Position numbers and translations under genes: made by a program. A model generated the notes under the pieces. That model was not told the origin of the DNA. It ran no database searches and saw only the letters and a program-made list of their open reading frames with translations. Source: Mycobacteriales bacterium (GTDB taxonomy: Bacteria; Actinomycetota; Actinomycetes; Mycobacteriales; SCTD01). Taken from it: DNA of 64,000 nt. Location of the stretch: NCBI GenBank assembly GCA_030697205.1, contig JAUYQP010000022.1, positions 1 to 64,000 of the forward strand, in the 5' to 3' direction. Shown piece by piece: positions 44,325 through 53,625 of this stretch; the stretch's first letter is position 1, and every line of letters begins with the position of its first letter.

Positions 44325-44365
44325 CCGACGCGTAACCGACCCGGGGCCGACCCTGCGTCGGGCCG

Positions 44366-44773
44366 TCAGCTCCGGGGCTGGAGCACCAGGCAGGTCAGCC
44401 GTGCGGTGCACAGCCGGGTGCCGGCCTCGTCGGTGATCGTCGTCTGCGACGTCACGAGCGTGCGACCGGCTGACACCACCTCGCAGGTCCCGGTGACCGT
44501 GCCCGACGTCGCGGAGCGGTGGTGGGTGGCGTTCATGTCGACCCCGACGACCTGCCTGCCCTCGCCGGCGTGGACCGCGGCGAGGACCGAGCCGAGCGTC
44601 TCGGCGAGCGCGATCGAGGCGCCGCCGTGCAGCAGGCCGAAGGGCTGGCGGTTGCCCTCCACCGGCATCGTGGCGACGACCCGGGTGGGGCCCACCTCGA
44701 GGAAGACGACACCGAGCTTGTCGTTGAGCTCACCCATCGTCGCGGTCATGAACTCCCGCAGGTCGTCCGTCAC
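44366..44773 (-). CDS. PaaI-like hotdog-fold thioesterase
   Basis: A 135-residue single hotdog domain. PFGLLHGGASIALAETLGSVLA contains the HGG motif and the helix residue (Glu) used in acyl-CoA hydrolysis by this family, and VVGVDMNATHHRSATSG is the following strand-loop. Members hydrolyse phenylacetyl-CoA, DHNA-CoA or other thioesters. GTG 44773 is divergent from polA with 24 bases between the start codons; the -10 regions of both genes overlap. Confidence 0.9.
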   Translation of the reverse strand: MTDDLREFMTATMGELNDKLGVVFLEVGPTRVVATMPVEGNRQPFGLLHGGASIALAETLGSVLAAVHAGEGRQVVGVDMNATHHRSATSGTVTGTCEVVSAGRTLVTSQTTITDEAGTRLCTARLTCLVLQPRS

Positions 44774-44783
44774 AGCTGCTCCC

Positions 44784-44789
44784 TAGACT
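44784..44789 (+). promoter_or_regulatory. -10 box, leaderless promoter of polA
   Basis: TAGACT with 8 bases to GTG 44798. On the other strand TAGGGA (44785-44780) lies 6 bases before the thioesterase GTG, so two divergent -10 elements share CTA bases. Confidence 0.5.
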
Positions 44790-44797
44790 CAGGCCTC

Positions 44798-47521
44798 GTG
44801 GCAGCCAAGCAGATCGACTCGAGCCCCGCGACACCGCGTCTGCTGCTGCTGGACGGCCACTCGCTGGCCTACCGCGCCTTCTTCGCGCTGCCGGTCGAGA
44901 ACTTCAGCACCACGACGGGGCAGCCCACCAACGCGGTCTACGGCTTCACCGCGATGCTCATCAACGTCCTGCGCGACGAGGCGCCCACCCACGTCGCGGT
45001 CGCCTGGGACCTCCCGCAGCCGACCTTCCGCCACGAGGCCTACGCGGGCTACAAGGCCACCCGCTCGGAGACCCCCTCGGACTTCAAGGGCCAGGTGTCG
45101 CTCGCGCAGGAGGTGCTCGACGCGCTGCGGATCCGCTGCGTCAGCGCGCCGGGCTTCGAGGCCGACGACGTCATCGCGACGCTGGCCACGCAGGCCGAGC
45201 AGCAGGGCATGGACGTCCTGATCGTCACCGGTGACCGCGACAGCTTCCAGCTCGTCAGCGACAGGGTGACCGTCCTCTACAACTCCCGCGGGGTCAGCGA
45301 CATGCGCCGCATGACGCCGTTGTCCGTTGAGGACAAGTACGGCCTCACGCCGCTGCAGTACCCCGACTTCGCGGCGCTGCGCGGCGACCCCAGCGACAAC
45401 CTCCCCAACATCCCGGGCCTCGGGGAGAAGACCGCGACCAAGCTCATCCAGCAGTACGGCGACCTCGACGGCCTGATCGCGCACGTCGACGAGGTCAAGG
45501 GCAAGATCGGTGACAGCCTGCGGGCCCACGTCGCCCAGGTCGTGCAGAACCGCGGCCTCACCGAGCTGCGCCGCGACGTGCACCTCGACGTGCGGCCCGA
45601 GGAGCTCACCGTCGGGCAGTGGGACCGCGACGAGGTCCACAAGGTCTTCGACGCCTTGCAGTTCCGGGTCCTGCGCGAGCGGCTCTACGCCACCCTGTCG
45701 GCCGTCGAGCCCGAGGCCGACCAGGGCTTCGAGGTCGACGCCCGGGTGCTGGCCCCCGGCGAGGTGGCCGGCTTCCTGGCGGGCCTGCCGGCAGCGGTCC
45801 GGGTGGGCGTGCACGTCCGAGGTCACTGGGGCCGCGGCACCGGTGACGCCCACGGCCTGGGCCTCGCGGCGGAGTCGGCCCCCGAGGGCGAGACCCGCGA
45901 GGGGGCCGCCGGCTACGTCGACCTCGAGCAGGCCAGCCCCGAGGACGAAGCCGCGCTGGGGGAGTGGCTCGCCTCCGACCACCAGAAGGCGTTCCACGAC
46001 CTCAAGGGCCCGCTGCTCGCGCTCGGTGCCCGGGGCTGGGCCGTCGGCGGGGTCACCTCCGACACCGCGCTCGCGGCGTACCTCGCCCTGCCCGGTCAGA
46101 TGTCGTTCGACCTCGCCGACCTCTCCCTGCGCTACCTGCGCCGCGAGCTGCGCGCCGAGGCCGAGGACGACGGCCAGCTCACCCTCGACGGTGACGACGA
46201 GGGTCCCGACGCGACCGCCGCCCATGACGCGGTCCTGCGCGCGCAGGCCGTCGCCGACCTCGCGGTCGCGCTCGACGCCGACCTCGAGCGGCGCGGGGGC
46301 ACCGGCCTGCTGCGCGACCTCGAGCTGCCGCTGGTGTGGGTGCTCGCCGACTGCGAGCGCACCGGCATCGCGGCCGACGTCGACCAGCTCACCGAGCTCG
46401 AGACGCGGCTGCGCGAGCAGGTCAAGTCCGCGGCGGAGGCGGCCTACGACACGGTCGGCCACGAGTTCCACCTCGGCAGCCCCAAGCAGCTGCAGACGCT
46501 CCTGTTCGACGAGCTCGGCCTGCCGAAGACCAAGAAGATCAAGACCGGTTACACCACCGACGCCGACGCGCTGCAGGGCCTGATCGGCACGCACCCGGTC
46601 ATCGAGGCGCTGCTGCTGCACCGCGAGATGACCCGGCTGCTCATGGTCGTCGAGAAGCAGCTCCTGCCGACCGTCGCCGACGACGGCCGCATCCACACGA
46701 CCTACAAGCAGATGGTCGCGGCGACCGGCCGGCTGTCCAGCGACAACCCCAACCTCCAGAACGTCCCGATCCGCACCCCGCAGGGCCGCGAGATCCGCCG
46801 CGGCTTCGTGCCGGGTCCGGGCTTCGAGGCGCTCATGACCGCCGACTACAGCCAGATCGAGATGCGGATCATGGCGCACCTCTCCGACGACGCGGGCCTC
46901 AAGGAGGCCTTCAGCACCGGTGAGGACCTGCACACCTTCGTCGCCTCCCGCGCCTTCGGGCTGCCCGTCGACCAGGTCGACCCGGAGCTGCGCCGCCGGG
47001 TCAAGGCCATGAGCTACGGCCTGGCCTACGGCCTGTCCGCCTACGGCCTCGCGCAGCAGCTGCAGATCACGCCCGACGAGGCCAAGGAGCAGATGACGGC
47101 CTACTTCGAGCGCTTCGGTGGCATCCGCGACTACCTGCGTGACGTCGTCGACCAGGCCCGCAAGGACGGCTACACCTCGACGATCCTCGACCGCCGGCGC
47201 TACCTCCCCGACCTCACCAGCGACAACGGCCAGCGCCGCAGCATGGCCGAGCGGATGGCGCTCAACGCTCCGATCCAGGGCTCCGCGGCCGACATCATCA
47301 AGCTCGCGATGCTCGGCGTCGCCCGCGAGCTGAAGGCCCAGGGACTGTCGTCACGGCTGCTGCTCCAGGTCCACGACGAGCTCGTCCTCGAGGTCGCGCC
47401 GGGGGAGCGCGAGACCCTGGAGGCCCTGGTGCGCAAGGAGATGGGCGGCGCCTACCCGCTCTCGGTCGCGCTCGACGTCTCGGTCGGCGTCGGCCCGACC
47501 TGGGACGACGCGGGCCACTGA
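44798..47521 (+). CDS. polA: DNA polymerase I
   Basis: A 907-residue replication/repair polymerase. The N-terminal 5'-3' exonuclease (~1-300) shows LLLLDGHSLAYRAFFAL, AYKATRSETP, FEADDVIATLA, VTGDRDSFQLV and GDPSDNLPNIPGLGEKTA. The middle 3'-5' exonuclease-like region lacks the DxE metal motif, as in other actinobacterial PolA, so no proofreading is expected. The polymerase domain has TGRLSSDNPNLQNVPIRT, motif A TADYSQIEMRIMAHLS (~683), the O-helix RRRVKAMSYGLAYGLS and motif C LLQVHDELVLE (~858). GTG 44798 is set by the -10. Confidence 0.97.
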   Translation: MAAKQIDSSPATPRLLLLDGHSLAYRAFFALPVENFSTTTGQPTNAVYGFTAMLINVLRDEAPTHVAVAWDLPQPTFRHEAYAGYKATRSETPSDFKGQVSLAQEVLDALRIRCVSAPGFEADDVIATLATQAEQQGMDVLIVTGDRDSFQLVSDRVTVLYNSRGVSDMRRMTPLSVEDKYGLTPLQYPDFAALRGDPSDNLPNIPGLGEKTATKLIQQYGDLDGLIAHVDEVKGKIGDSLRAHVAQVVQNRGLTELRRDVHLDVRPEELTVGQWDRDEVHKVFDALQFRVLRERLYATLSAVEPEADQGFEVDARVLAPGEVAGFLAGLPAAVRVGVHVRGHWGRGTGDAHGLGLAAESAPEGETREGAAGYVDLEQASPEDEAALGEWLASDHQKAFHDLKGPLLALGARGWAVGGVTSDTALAAYLALPGQMSFDLADLSLRYLRRELRAEAEDDGQLTLDGDDEGPDATAAHDAVLRAQAVADLAVALDADLERRGGTGLLRDLELPLVWVLADCERTGIAADVDQLTELETRLREQVKSAAEAAYDTVGHEFHLGSPKQLQTLLFDELGLPKTKKIKTGYTTDADALQGLIGTHPVIEALLLHREMTRLLMVVEKQLLPTVADDGRIHTTYKQMVAATGRLSSDNPNLQNVPIRTPQGREIRRGFVPGPGFEALMTADYSQIEMRIMAHLSDDAGLKEAFSTGEDLHTFVASRAFGLPVDQVDPELRRRVKAMSYGLAYGLSAYGLAQQLQITPDEAKEQMTAYFERFGGIRDYLRDVVDQARKDGYTSTILDRRRYLPDLTSDNGQRRSMAERMALNAPIQGSAADIIKLAMLGVARELKAQGLSSRLLLQVHDELVLEVAPGERETLEALVRKEMGGAYPLSVALDVSVGVGPTWDDAGH

Positions 47522-47551
47522 GACCTACGACGCCGAAGGGCCTCCGCGTCG

Positions 47552-47557
47552 TACCGT
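47552..47557 (+). promoter_or_regulatory. -10 box before the P-loop kinase-like gene
   Basis: TACCGT, 7 bases before GTG 47565; it overlaps the alternative GTG 47556. Confidence 0.4.
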
Positions 47558-47564
47558 GGCTGAC

Positions 47565-48125
47565 GTGCAGCGGGTCCTCGTCGTCGGTCAGAGCGGCTCC
47601 GGCAAGACGACGCTCGCGCGACTGCTCGCAGCCCGGCTCGGGGTCGCGCACGTCGAGCTCGACGCGCTCTTCCACGGCGCGGGCTGGCAGCCGCGACCGT
47701 CCTTCGAGACCGACGTCGACGCCGCGACGACGGGGCCGCGGTGGGTGGTCGACGGCAACTACGGCGCGGTGAGGGACCTGCTCTGGGCGCGGGCGGACAC
47801 CGTGGTGTGGCTCGACCTGCCGCGCTGGCTCACGACGTCGCGCGCGCTGAGGCGGTCGGTCGCGCGGGCTGCCCTGCAGGTGCCGCTGTGGAACGGCAAC
47901 CGCGAGCGCTGGTCGACGATGCTGAGGGCGACCCACCCGGTGCGGTGGTCGTGGCAGACCCACGCGCGCCACCGCGCGGAGTACGCGCAGCGCCTCGCCG
48001 ACCCGCGCTGGTCAGGGCTGCAGGTCGTGCGGCTGCGGACCCGCGCCTCGGTGCGAGCGTGGGAGGGCCGGTTCGCGAGCAACCCGCCTCAGTCGACCGA
48101 GCCTCCAGCGGCACCTGCGGCCTGA
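47565..48125 (+). CDS. P-loop nucleoside-kinase-like protein (topology modulation/FlaR type)
   Basis: A 186-residue single-domain ATPase. P-loop VVGQSGSGKTTLARLLAARLG at the start, VELDALFH with a Walker-like Asp, WVVDGNYGAVRDLLW, VVWLDLPRWLTT and a basic lid. This is the adenylate-kinase-like family often labelled 'topology modulation protein', with no proven substrate. GTG 47565 is favoured over GTG 47556 because it lies 7 bases after TACCGT. The last 37 bases overlap the convergent marR-like gene. Confidence 0.85.
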   Translation: MQRVLVVGQSGSGKTTLARLLAARLGVAHVELDALFHGAGWQPRPSFETDVDAATTGPRWVVDGNYGAVRDLLWARADTVVWLDLPRWLTTSRALRRSVARAALQVPLWNGNRERWSTMLRATHPVRWSWQTHARHRAEYAQRLADPRWSGLQVVRLRTRASVRAWEGRFASNPPQSTEPPAAPAA

Positions 48126-48607
48126 CGCCCGTCGCGCTGGGCGGGGACAGCCCCGTCGACGTCGCGCAGCAGCCCCACGACTCGCTCGAGGTGCGCCGCG
48201 CAGGTCGCGAGCTCGAGGTCGGACAGCGGCGCCAGTGCGCGGTCGAGGTGGCGCACCTGGGCACTTGCCACCAGGGCCGCGGTGCGCCGCCCCTGCGCGG
48301 TGACGTGGACCAGGCTGACCCGGCCGTCGGCCGTGCTGCGGCGTCGCTGCAGCAGCCCGTCGGCCTCGAGCCCGGCGACCAGGCGCGCGGTGGCACCCGG
48401 GTCGTGCCGGGTGCCCCGCGCGAGCTCGCCCATCGGCAGCGGTCCGTGCTCGACGACGTGGTCAAGCACGCTGACCGCCTGCTGCGGCAGCGCCAGGCCG
48501 ACGGTGGCCATGCGGAGCGCGAAGCCGCGTCGGCTGGCGGACAGCCGCAGCAGCAGCGTCAGTGACTGGCGGAGCGACTCGCGGCTGGCCTCGCGCTGCG
48601 CGGCCAC
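48089..48607 (-). CDS. MarR-family transcriptional regulator
   Basis: A 172-residue winged-helix regulator: a first helix, then LPQQAVSVLDHVVEHGPLPMGELAR and HDPGATARLVAGLEADGLLQRRRSTADGRVSLVHVTAQGRR, the recognition helix and wing with the conserved D-x-R. The C-terminal helix closes the dimer. It lies 10 bases downstream of the second Liv operon's binding-protein gene in the same direction, so it is probably its last gene and a candidate repressor of it. Confidence 0.9.
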   Translation of the reverse strand: MAAQREASRESLRQSLTLLLRLSASRRGFALRMATVGLALPQQAVSVLDHVVEHGPLPMGELARGTRHDPGATARLVAGLEADGLLQRRRSTADGRVSLVHVTAQGRRTAALVASAQVRHLDRALAPLSDLELATCAAHLERVVGLLRDVDGAVPAQRDGRQAAGAAGGSVD

Positions 48608-48617
48608 GGTCGGTGCC

Positions 48618-49901
48618 TCAGCCGGCCGTGTAGGGGACGAACTCGGCGCCCTCGCAGGTGAAGCCCGTGGCCGGCATCACGCGCTGGTACTTCCCGCCCT
48701 TGATCTCGGCGAGCATCCAGCAGGTCGCGGGCTCCTGGTCGCCGGGGTTGGACGGGGCCAGCAGGCCGGCGGCGTCGAACTCCTTGGTCTCGATGAGCGC
48801 CTTGACGACGTCCTCGGGCTTCGCGCCACCGCCACCGGCCGCTGCGCGGGCCTGGCTGTAGAGCATGCCCGCGGCCCACGCGTTGGCGCCGAACAGGTCG
48901 GCCTTGGCGCCCGGGTGGACCTTCTGGAGCCACGTCAGGTAGTCGTCGACGCCCTTGCTCGCGGTGCGGTCCTCGCCGAGGAACATCGCCGTCGACAGCG
49001 GCACGAGGACGCCCTCGGCGGCAGCCGGGTCGGCCACGCTGAAGAAGTTCCCGTCGTACGCCGGGGTGGACGTGATGACCTCGGGCCGCCAGCTCTGCTG
49101 CTTGGCGTCGTCGAGGATGCGCGCGATCGTCTCGATGTTGAAGCCGTCGAGGCTGAGCCACTTCACGCCGGCCGAGCGCATCTTGATCACGTCGGCGGTG
49201 TAGTCGGTCTGCACGTCGATCTGCACCTCACGGGTGAAGGCGACCTTGCCGCCGATCTTCGTCAGGCCCGCGACGAGCTGCTTGGCCGAGAAGGCCGTGC
49301 GGGTGTTGACGAGCACTCCCAGCTTCTCGACCGCCCCCGGGTGGTCCTTGGCGATCTGCTTGAACGCGCCGATGGACTGGCCCGGCGGGCGCGGCGCAGG
49401 CGTGAGGACCGTCGCGATCGAGGCGAGGGTGGGGTCGAGCTGCTGGAAGACCGCGGGCAGCTTGGGGAACTTCGGCAAGACATCGGCGGCGCACCCGTCG
49501 ATCGCCGAGATGCTCCCGACGAAGGCCTCGACCTTGGGGGCCATCGCCTCGTAGGCCGAGCGGGTCGCGTTGCAGTCGATCTTGGAGTCGGCGGTGACCA
49601 GCTCCAGGGGCCGGCCGTCGATGCCGCCCTCGCTGTTGACCTTGGCGACGTAGGCCTCCATCGCCTGGCGCGCGCCCTTGAACAGGCCCGTCACGGGCCC
49701 GGTGAGGTCGACGATGTTGCCGATGAGGATGGGGGTCCCCTCCGTGTTGGAGGTGACCGTCGGTCCCGGCTCGTCGGTCGGTGACGCCTGCTTGGCGGAC
49801 TCGCCGCCGCTGCAGGCGGTGAGGACGAGCGCAGTCGCGGCGAGCACGGCGCTGCCGCGGACCGCCCTCGTAGACCGGGAGGGCTTCTGGTGGTGCGACA
49901 C
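48618..49901 (-). CDS. ABC transporter substrate-binding lipoprotein (Liv type), second system
   Basis: A 427-residue lipoprotein: basic start VSHHQKPSRSTRAVRG, lipobox LTAC at ~34, Ser/Thr/Pro linker, then a Peripla_BP_6 domain beginning ILIGNIVDLTGPVTGLFKGARQAMEAYV. Its ligand site differs from LivJ at 37988 (VGSISAIDGCAADVLPKF in place of the AFSGASKA region) and it has at least four extra Cys, perhaps disulfides. The ligand could be an amide or other small molecule. GTG 49901 has AAGGAG 5 bases upstream; a longer frame upstream is a shadow. Confidence 0.9.
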   Translation of the reverse strand: MSHHQKPSRSTRAVRGSAVLAATALVLTACSGGESAKQASPTDEPGPTVTSNTEGTPILIGNIVDLTGPVTGLFKGARQAMEAYVAKVNSEGGIDGRPLELVTADSKIDCNATRSAYEAMAPKVEAFVGSISAIDGCAADVLPKFPKLPAVFQQLDPTLASIATVLTPAPRPPGQSIGAFKQIAKDHPGAVEKLGVLVNTRTAFSAKQLVAGLTKIGGKVAFTREVQIDVQTDYTADVIKMRSAGVKWLSLDGFNIETIARILDDAKQQSWRPEVITSTPAYDGNFFSVADPAAAEGVLVPLSTAMFLGEDRTASKGVDDYLTWLQKVHPGAKADLFGANAWAAGMLYSQARAAAGGGGAKPEDVVKALIETKEFDAAGLLAPSNPGDQEPATCWMLAEIKGGKYQRVMPATGFTCEGAEFVPYTAG

Positions 49902-49924
49902 GGGATCTCCTTCGACCAGGGGTG

Positions 49925-50773
49925 TCAGCGGGGGAGCGGGACGTGCGGGACGGACGGGACGTGCGGGACGTTCTGCGGGGCGGGTGCGCCGGACGGTGCG
50001 CCGGACGAGGAGGCGAGGTAGGCGTCGTCCACGAGGTCGCGCACCTCGTCGGGAGTGCCGGCGGCGCGGACCCTGCCGCCGGCAAGCACCACGGCGGTGT
50101 CGGCGACCTCCAGGGCGGTGCGCGCGAACTGCTCCACGAGCAGCACCGGAGTGCCCTCCTGTGCGACCTGCGCGACCAGGGCGAACAGCTCCGCGACGAC
50201 CACGGGTGCGAGGCCCATGCTGATCTCGTCGAGCAGCAGGACGTCGGGACCGGTCGTGAGCGCGCGGCTCATGGCGAGCATCTGCTGCTCCCCGCCGGAC
50301 AGCGTGCCGGCGAGCTGCCGCCGGCGCTCGCGCAGCCGGGGAAAGCGGACGTAGGCCTGCTCCTCGACGTCGGCCCGGCGGACGCCGGGGCGGTGCGTCC
50401 ACATCCGGAGGTTCTCGGCAACCGTGAGGTTGGGGAAGACGCCCCTGCCCTCGGGCACGCTGCACAGGCCGGCGCGCGCGAGCCGCTCGGGACTGGTCCG
50501 GACCTGCGGGCCCTGCACCGCCTTGCCTCGCACGAGCACGGTGCCCGAGGACGCGACGGTCCGCCCGCTGGCGACCCGCAGCAGCGTGGTCTTGCCGGCA
50601 CCGTTGGGCCCGAGCAGCGCGACGACGCCGCGGGCCGGCACGACCAGGTCGACCTCGTGCAGCACCTGGACGCGGCCGTAGCCGGCGCTCACGCCGCGCA
50701 GCTCGAGAGCGGGCTGTCCCTCGGCCCCTTCCCTGCCGGTGCGCGGCGTCGGCAGGGTCGCGGCCCGGCTCAC
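49925..50773 (-). CDS. ABC transporter ATPase, LivF type, second system
   Basis: A 282-residue ATPase. Walker A LGPNGAGKTTLLRV, VPEGRGVFPNLTVAENLRM, signature LSGGEQQMLAMSRAL, Walker B LLLDEISMGLAP (Ile replaces the usual Pro after Glu) and VEQFARTAL. A Pro-rich tail of ~30 residues (PSGAPAPQNVPHVPS...) follows the domain; it is encoded by short GGGACGTGCGGGAC-like repeats near 49935-49970. GTG 50773 overlaps the LivG-type gene. Confidence 0.94.
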   Translation of the reverse strand: MSRAATLPTPRTGREGAEGQPALELRGVSAGYGRVQVLHEVDLVVPARGVVALLGPNGAGKTTLLRVASGRTVASSGTVLVRGKAVQGPQVRTSPERLARAGLCSVPEGRGVFPNLTVAENLRMWTHRPGVRRADVEEQAYVRFPRLRERRRQLAGTLSGGEQQMLAMSRALTTGPDVLLLDEISMGLAPVVVAELFALVAQVAQEGTPVLLVEQFARTALEVADTAVVLAGGRVRAAGTPDEVRDLVDDAYLASSSGAPSGAPAPQNVPHVPSVPHVPLPR

Positions 50774-51576
50774 AACATCACCTGCTCACGGTCCGGCGCG
50801 GCGGTGACCGGGGGACCGGCCGGGCGACCGGCCGGGGGGCCCGCCGGTGGGGCGGCTCCAAGGTAGGCGTCCTGCACGCGCGGGTCCGCCTGCACCTCGG
50901 CGGGGGAGCCCTGGGCGAGCACCTGCCCGAAGTCGAGGACGGTGACGGTCGTGCAGACCCGCATGACGAGCTCCACGTCGTGCTCGACCAGCAGCACCGC
51001 GGTGCCCTGTGCGGCGACCTCGAGCAGCAGGTCACCGAGGTCGCGGGTCTCGGACTCGTCGAGGCCCGACCCCGGCTCGTCGAGCAGGAGCGTGCTGGGC
51101 CTCGTGGCGAGCGCGCGGGCCAGCTCGAGCAGGCGGGCGCTGCCGGTCGGGAGCTCGGCGGCGGCCGTGTCGGCCAGGTGTCCCAGGCCGGTGCGCTCGA
51201 CCAGGGTGTCGGCGACCTGGCGGGCACTGCCGCGACCACTGCCGGACACACTGCGCCAGCCGCGCTCGACCTCGGCGGCCAGCAGGACGTTGTCGCGCAC
51301 GCTCAGCGAGCCGAAGACCTCGAGGCGCTGGAAGGTGCGGCCGAGCCCGCGCCGGGACCGCTGGCCGGGGCCGAGGCGGGTCACGTCGCGACCGTCGAGG
51401 ACGACGCACCCGGTGCGGGGGCGCTGCAGCCCCGTCGCGACGTTGAACAGCGTCGTCTTGCCGGCCCCGTTGGGGCCGATCAGCCCGGTGACCAGGCCGT
51501 CGGCTGCCTCGAGCGTCACGCCCCTGAGGGCGGAGATGCCGCCGAAGCGGACCGTCACATCATCGACCCGCAGCAC
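50770..51576 (-). CDS. ABC transporter ATPase, LivG type, second system
   Basis: A 268-residue ATPase. Walker A IGPNGAGKTTLFNV, GRTFQRLEVFGSLSV, signature LPTGSARLLELARAL, which departs from the usual LPYGxQRxLEIA, Walker B TLLLDEPGSGLD, LVEHDVELV. A Pro/Gly-rich end (PPAGPPAGRPAGPP) replaces the Lys tail of the first LivG. GTG 51576 is chosen because AAGGAGGAGG (51595-51586) lies 9 bases upstream; the longer frame starting at 51630 lies mostly within the permease gene. Overlaps the permease by 17 bases. Confidence 0.92.
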   Translation of the reverse strand: MLRVDDVTVRFGGISALRGVTLEAADGLVTGLIGPNGAGKTTLFNVATGLQRPRTGCVVLDGRDVTRLGPGQRSRRGLGRTFQRLEVFGSLSVRDNVLLAAEVERGWRSVSGSGRGSARQVADTLVERTGLGHLADTAAAELPTGSARLLELARALATRPSTLLLDEPGSGLDESETRDLGDLLLEVAAQGTAVLLVEHDVELVMRVCTTVTVLDFGQVLAQGSPAEVQADPRVQDAYLGAAPPAGPPAGRPAGPPVTAAPDREQVML

Positions 51577-53470
51577 CGGCGAGCACCTCCTCCTTGTCGG
51601 GGACCGCTGTGGTCGTCGGCGGGGTCTCACGCACGGGCCGGTGCCGACGGACCGAGTCGAGGAAGCTGCCCACGACGCCGTTCTGCTGGGAGCCCAGGCC
51701 GATCGCGCCGAGGCCCACGAGCAGCGGCACGACCCCCTGCACCGAGCCCAGGGCGTCCTGCAGGAGCGGGCCGAGCTCCAGGAAGACCCCGGCGAGCAGG
51801 ACGCCCGTGACGGTGCGCACCCCCCAGATCACGGCCAGGAGGAAGAGGGTCAGGCTGAGCACCAGCCCGAAGTCGGTGTTGCCGATGGCCCCCTGCTGGC
51901 CGCCGAGCAGGGCGCCGCCCAGTCCGGCCAGCCCGGCCGACAGGGCGAAGACGCCGAGCTTGGTCGCGCGGACACCGACGCCGATGGTCGCGGTGCCGGT
52001 CGGGCTGTCGCCCATCGCGACGAGCCGCCGGCCCATCGTCGAGCGCCGCAGCGCGAGCACGCCGCAGCCGCAGACGGCGAACGCGGCGCACACCGCGACG
52101 AGGTAGGCGCGGTCACCGGCGAGGGACAGGCCGAGGTCGGGGCGCGGGACGCGCAGCGACAGCGAGTTGCCCATCACCGAGGCGTTGCTGAAGAAGGCGT
52201 CCTCCATGGCGTAGGCGAACGCCAAGGTCGCGAGGGCGAGGTAGAGACCGCGCAGCCGCAGGGCCGGCAGGGCCACGAGCGCGCCCACCGCGGCCGGGAC
52301 GAGGACGGCAGCGGTGAGGGCGAGGGCCGACCCCGACCCGCCGTCCACGCGGGCCATCGTCACGGCGCCGATGCCCGCGAAGGTGAGCTGGCACAGGGAG
52401 ACCTGGCCGCCGTACCCGGTCAGGGGCACGAGGCTCAGCAGGATCAGGCCGACCGCGACGCCGTGCGTGAGGGTGTCGACCCGTGGACCGGGCAGGGTGA
52501 CGGCTGCGACCGTGGCCAGGGCCAGGAAGACCGCTGCGACGACCAGCGACTCCCTGCCACCGGCCACGCGTGGAGCCCGCAGCGTGGCCGGCCGTCCGGC
52601 CCGCAGCCGGGCCTGCGGGAGCACGAGCAGAGCGAGGAAGAGGAAGACCATCGGGATCACGGGCTGCACCTGGCTGAGCCAGTCCAGGGTGAGGTAGCCG
52701 ACGGCCATGGCCTGGACGACGCCGAGCAGCACGCCACCGACGAAGGTCAGCGGCAGGTTCGTGAGCCGCCCGACCACGGCGGCCGCGTAGCCGTTGATGA
52801 CGAGCAGCGTCAGGGACACCGCGTCGAGCTGGACCTGGGAGGCGAGCAGGATCCCTGCCAGGGCGGCGAGCGAGGACCCGAGACCCCACCCGAGCATGCT
52901 GACCCGGCCGGGGGAGGCGCCGGCCAGCGCGGCGAGCTCCCGGTCGTCGACGACCGCCCGCATCGTGACCCCGGTGCGGCTCAGGTGCAGGAACGCCCAC
53001 AGGCCGAGCGACACGGCCACCGCGGTGCCGACGATGACCAGCTGGTGGGCGGTGAGCACGACACCCAGCACGGTCACGTCGTTGCCGAGGAAGAAGGGCG
53101 GCAGTCGGTGCGGGTCGGTCGGGTCCCACACGGTGTGGGTGAGCCCGATGAGCAGCAGCAGCAGGCCGATCGTGACCGTGAGGGTCACCTCGAGCGGGGC
53201 TCCGGACAGGCGGCGCAGCAGCAGCCGCTCGACCGCGATCCCGAGCAGTGGCGCCAGCACGAGCACGACCAGGACGAGGGCTGCCGGCGCGGCGAGGCCC
53301 CGCCAGACGCTGAGCTCCCAGTAGGCGAAGGCCCCCACCATGCCGATGGCGCCGTGCGCGAAGTTGAAGACCCCGGAGGTCGTGTAGGTGACGACGAGCC
53401 CGCAGGCCGTCAGGGCGTAGACGCAGCCCATCACCAGTCCCGCCACGCCGAGCGCGAGGAACGTGTCCAC
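51560..53470 (-). CDS. Fused LivH-LivM ABC permease, second system
   Basis: A 636-residue membrane protein that joins both permease halves. Residues ~1-290 are LivH-like (VDTFLALGVAGLVMGCVYALTACGLVVTYTTSGVFNFAHGAIGMVGAF, coupling segment RTGVTMRAVVDDRELAALAG); residues ~320-620 are LivM-like (ILLSLVPLTGYGGQVSLCQLTFAGIGA, LRLRGLYLALATLAFAYAMED, STMGRRLVAMGDSP). About 16-18 helices. GTG 53470 gives the family's usual start; ATG 53521 would add 17 polar residues. The fusion fixes 1:1 stoichiometry and distinguishes it from livH/livM at 39379-41725. Confidence 0.92.
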   Translation of the reverse strand: MDTFLALGVAGLVMGCVYALTACGLVVTYTTSGVFNFAHGAIGMVGAFAYWELSVWRGLAAPAALVLVVLVLAPLLGIAVERLLLRRLSGAPLEVTLTVTIGLLLLLIGLTHTVWDPTDPHRLPPFFLGNDVTVLGVVLTAHQLVIVGTAVAVSLGLWAFLHLSRTGVTMRAVVDDRELAALAGASPGRVSMLGWGLGSSLAALAGILLASQVQLDAVSLTLLVINGYAAAVVGRLTNLPLTFVGGVLLGVVQAMAVGYLTLDWLSQVQPVIPMVFLFLALLVLPQARLRAGRPATLRAPRVAGGRESLVVAAVFLALATVAAVTLPGPRVDTLTHGVAVGLILLSLVPLTGYGGQVSLCQLTFAGIGAVTMARVDGGSGSALALTAAVLVPAAVGALVALPALRLRGLYLALATLAFAYAMEDAFFSNASVMGNSLSLRVPRPDLGLSLAGDRAYLVAVCAAFAVCGCGVLALRRSTMGRRLVAMGDSPTGTATIGVGVRATKLGVFALSAGLAGLGGALLGGQQGAIGNTDFGLVLSLTLFLLAVIWGVRTVTGVLLAGVFLELGPLLQDALGSVQGVVPLLVGLGAIGLGSQQNGVVGSFLDSVRRHRPVRETPPTTTAVPDKEEVLAGAAGR

Positions 53471-53537
53471 GTGGCCCCGTCCTGTCCGGTGGTCCTGCCG
53501 GGTGTTGCGTGCCGATGTCAAGCACGTGGCCGAAGTG

Positions 53538-53553
53538 TGTGACCCACGTCATG
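53538..53553. promoter_or_regulatory. CRP-like palindrome upstream of the second Liv operon
   Basis: TGTGA-CCCACG-TCATG, matching 8 of 10 positions of the TGTGA-N6-TCACA consensus bound by actinobacterial Crp. It sits 68 bases before GTG 53470. Confidence 0.3.
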
Positions 53554-53625
53554 GGCCGTCCACCGACCAGGCCGGAAACAGTCACAAGGGACTACTCGCG
53601 CCAGACGTCCGGCCAGGAGGTGGGA

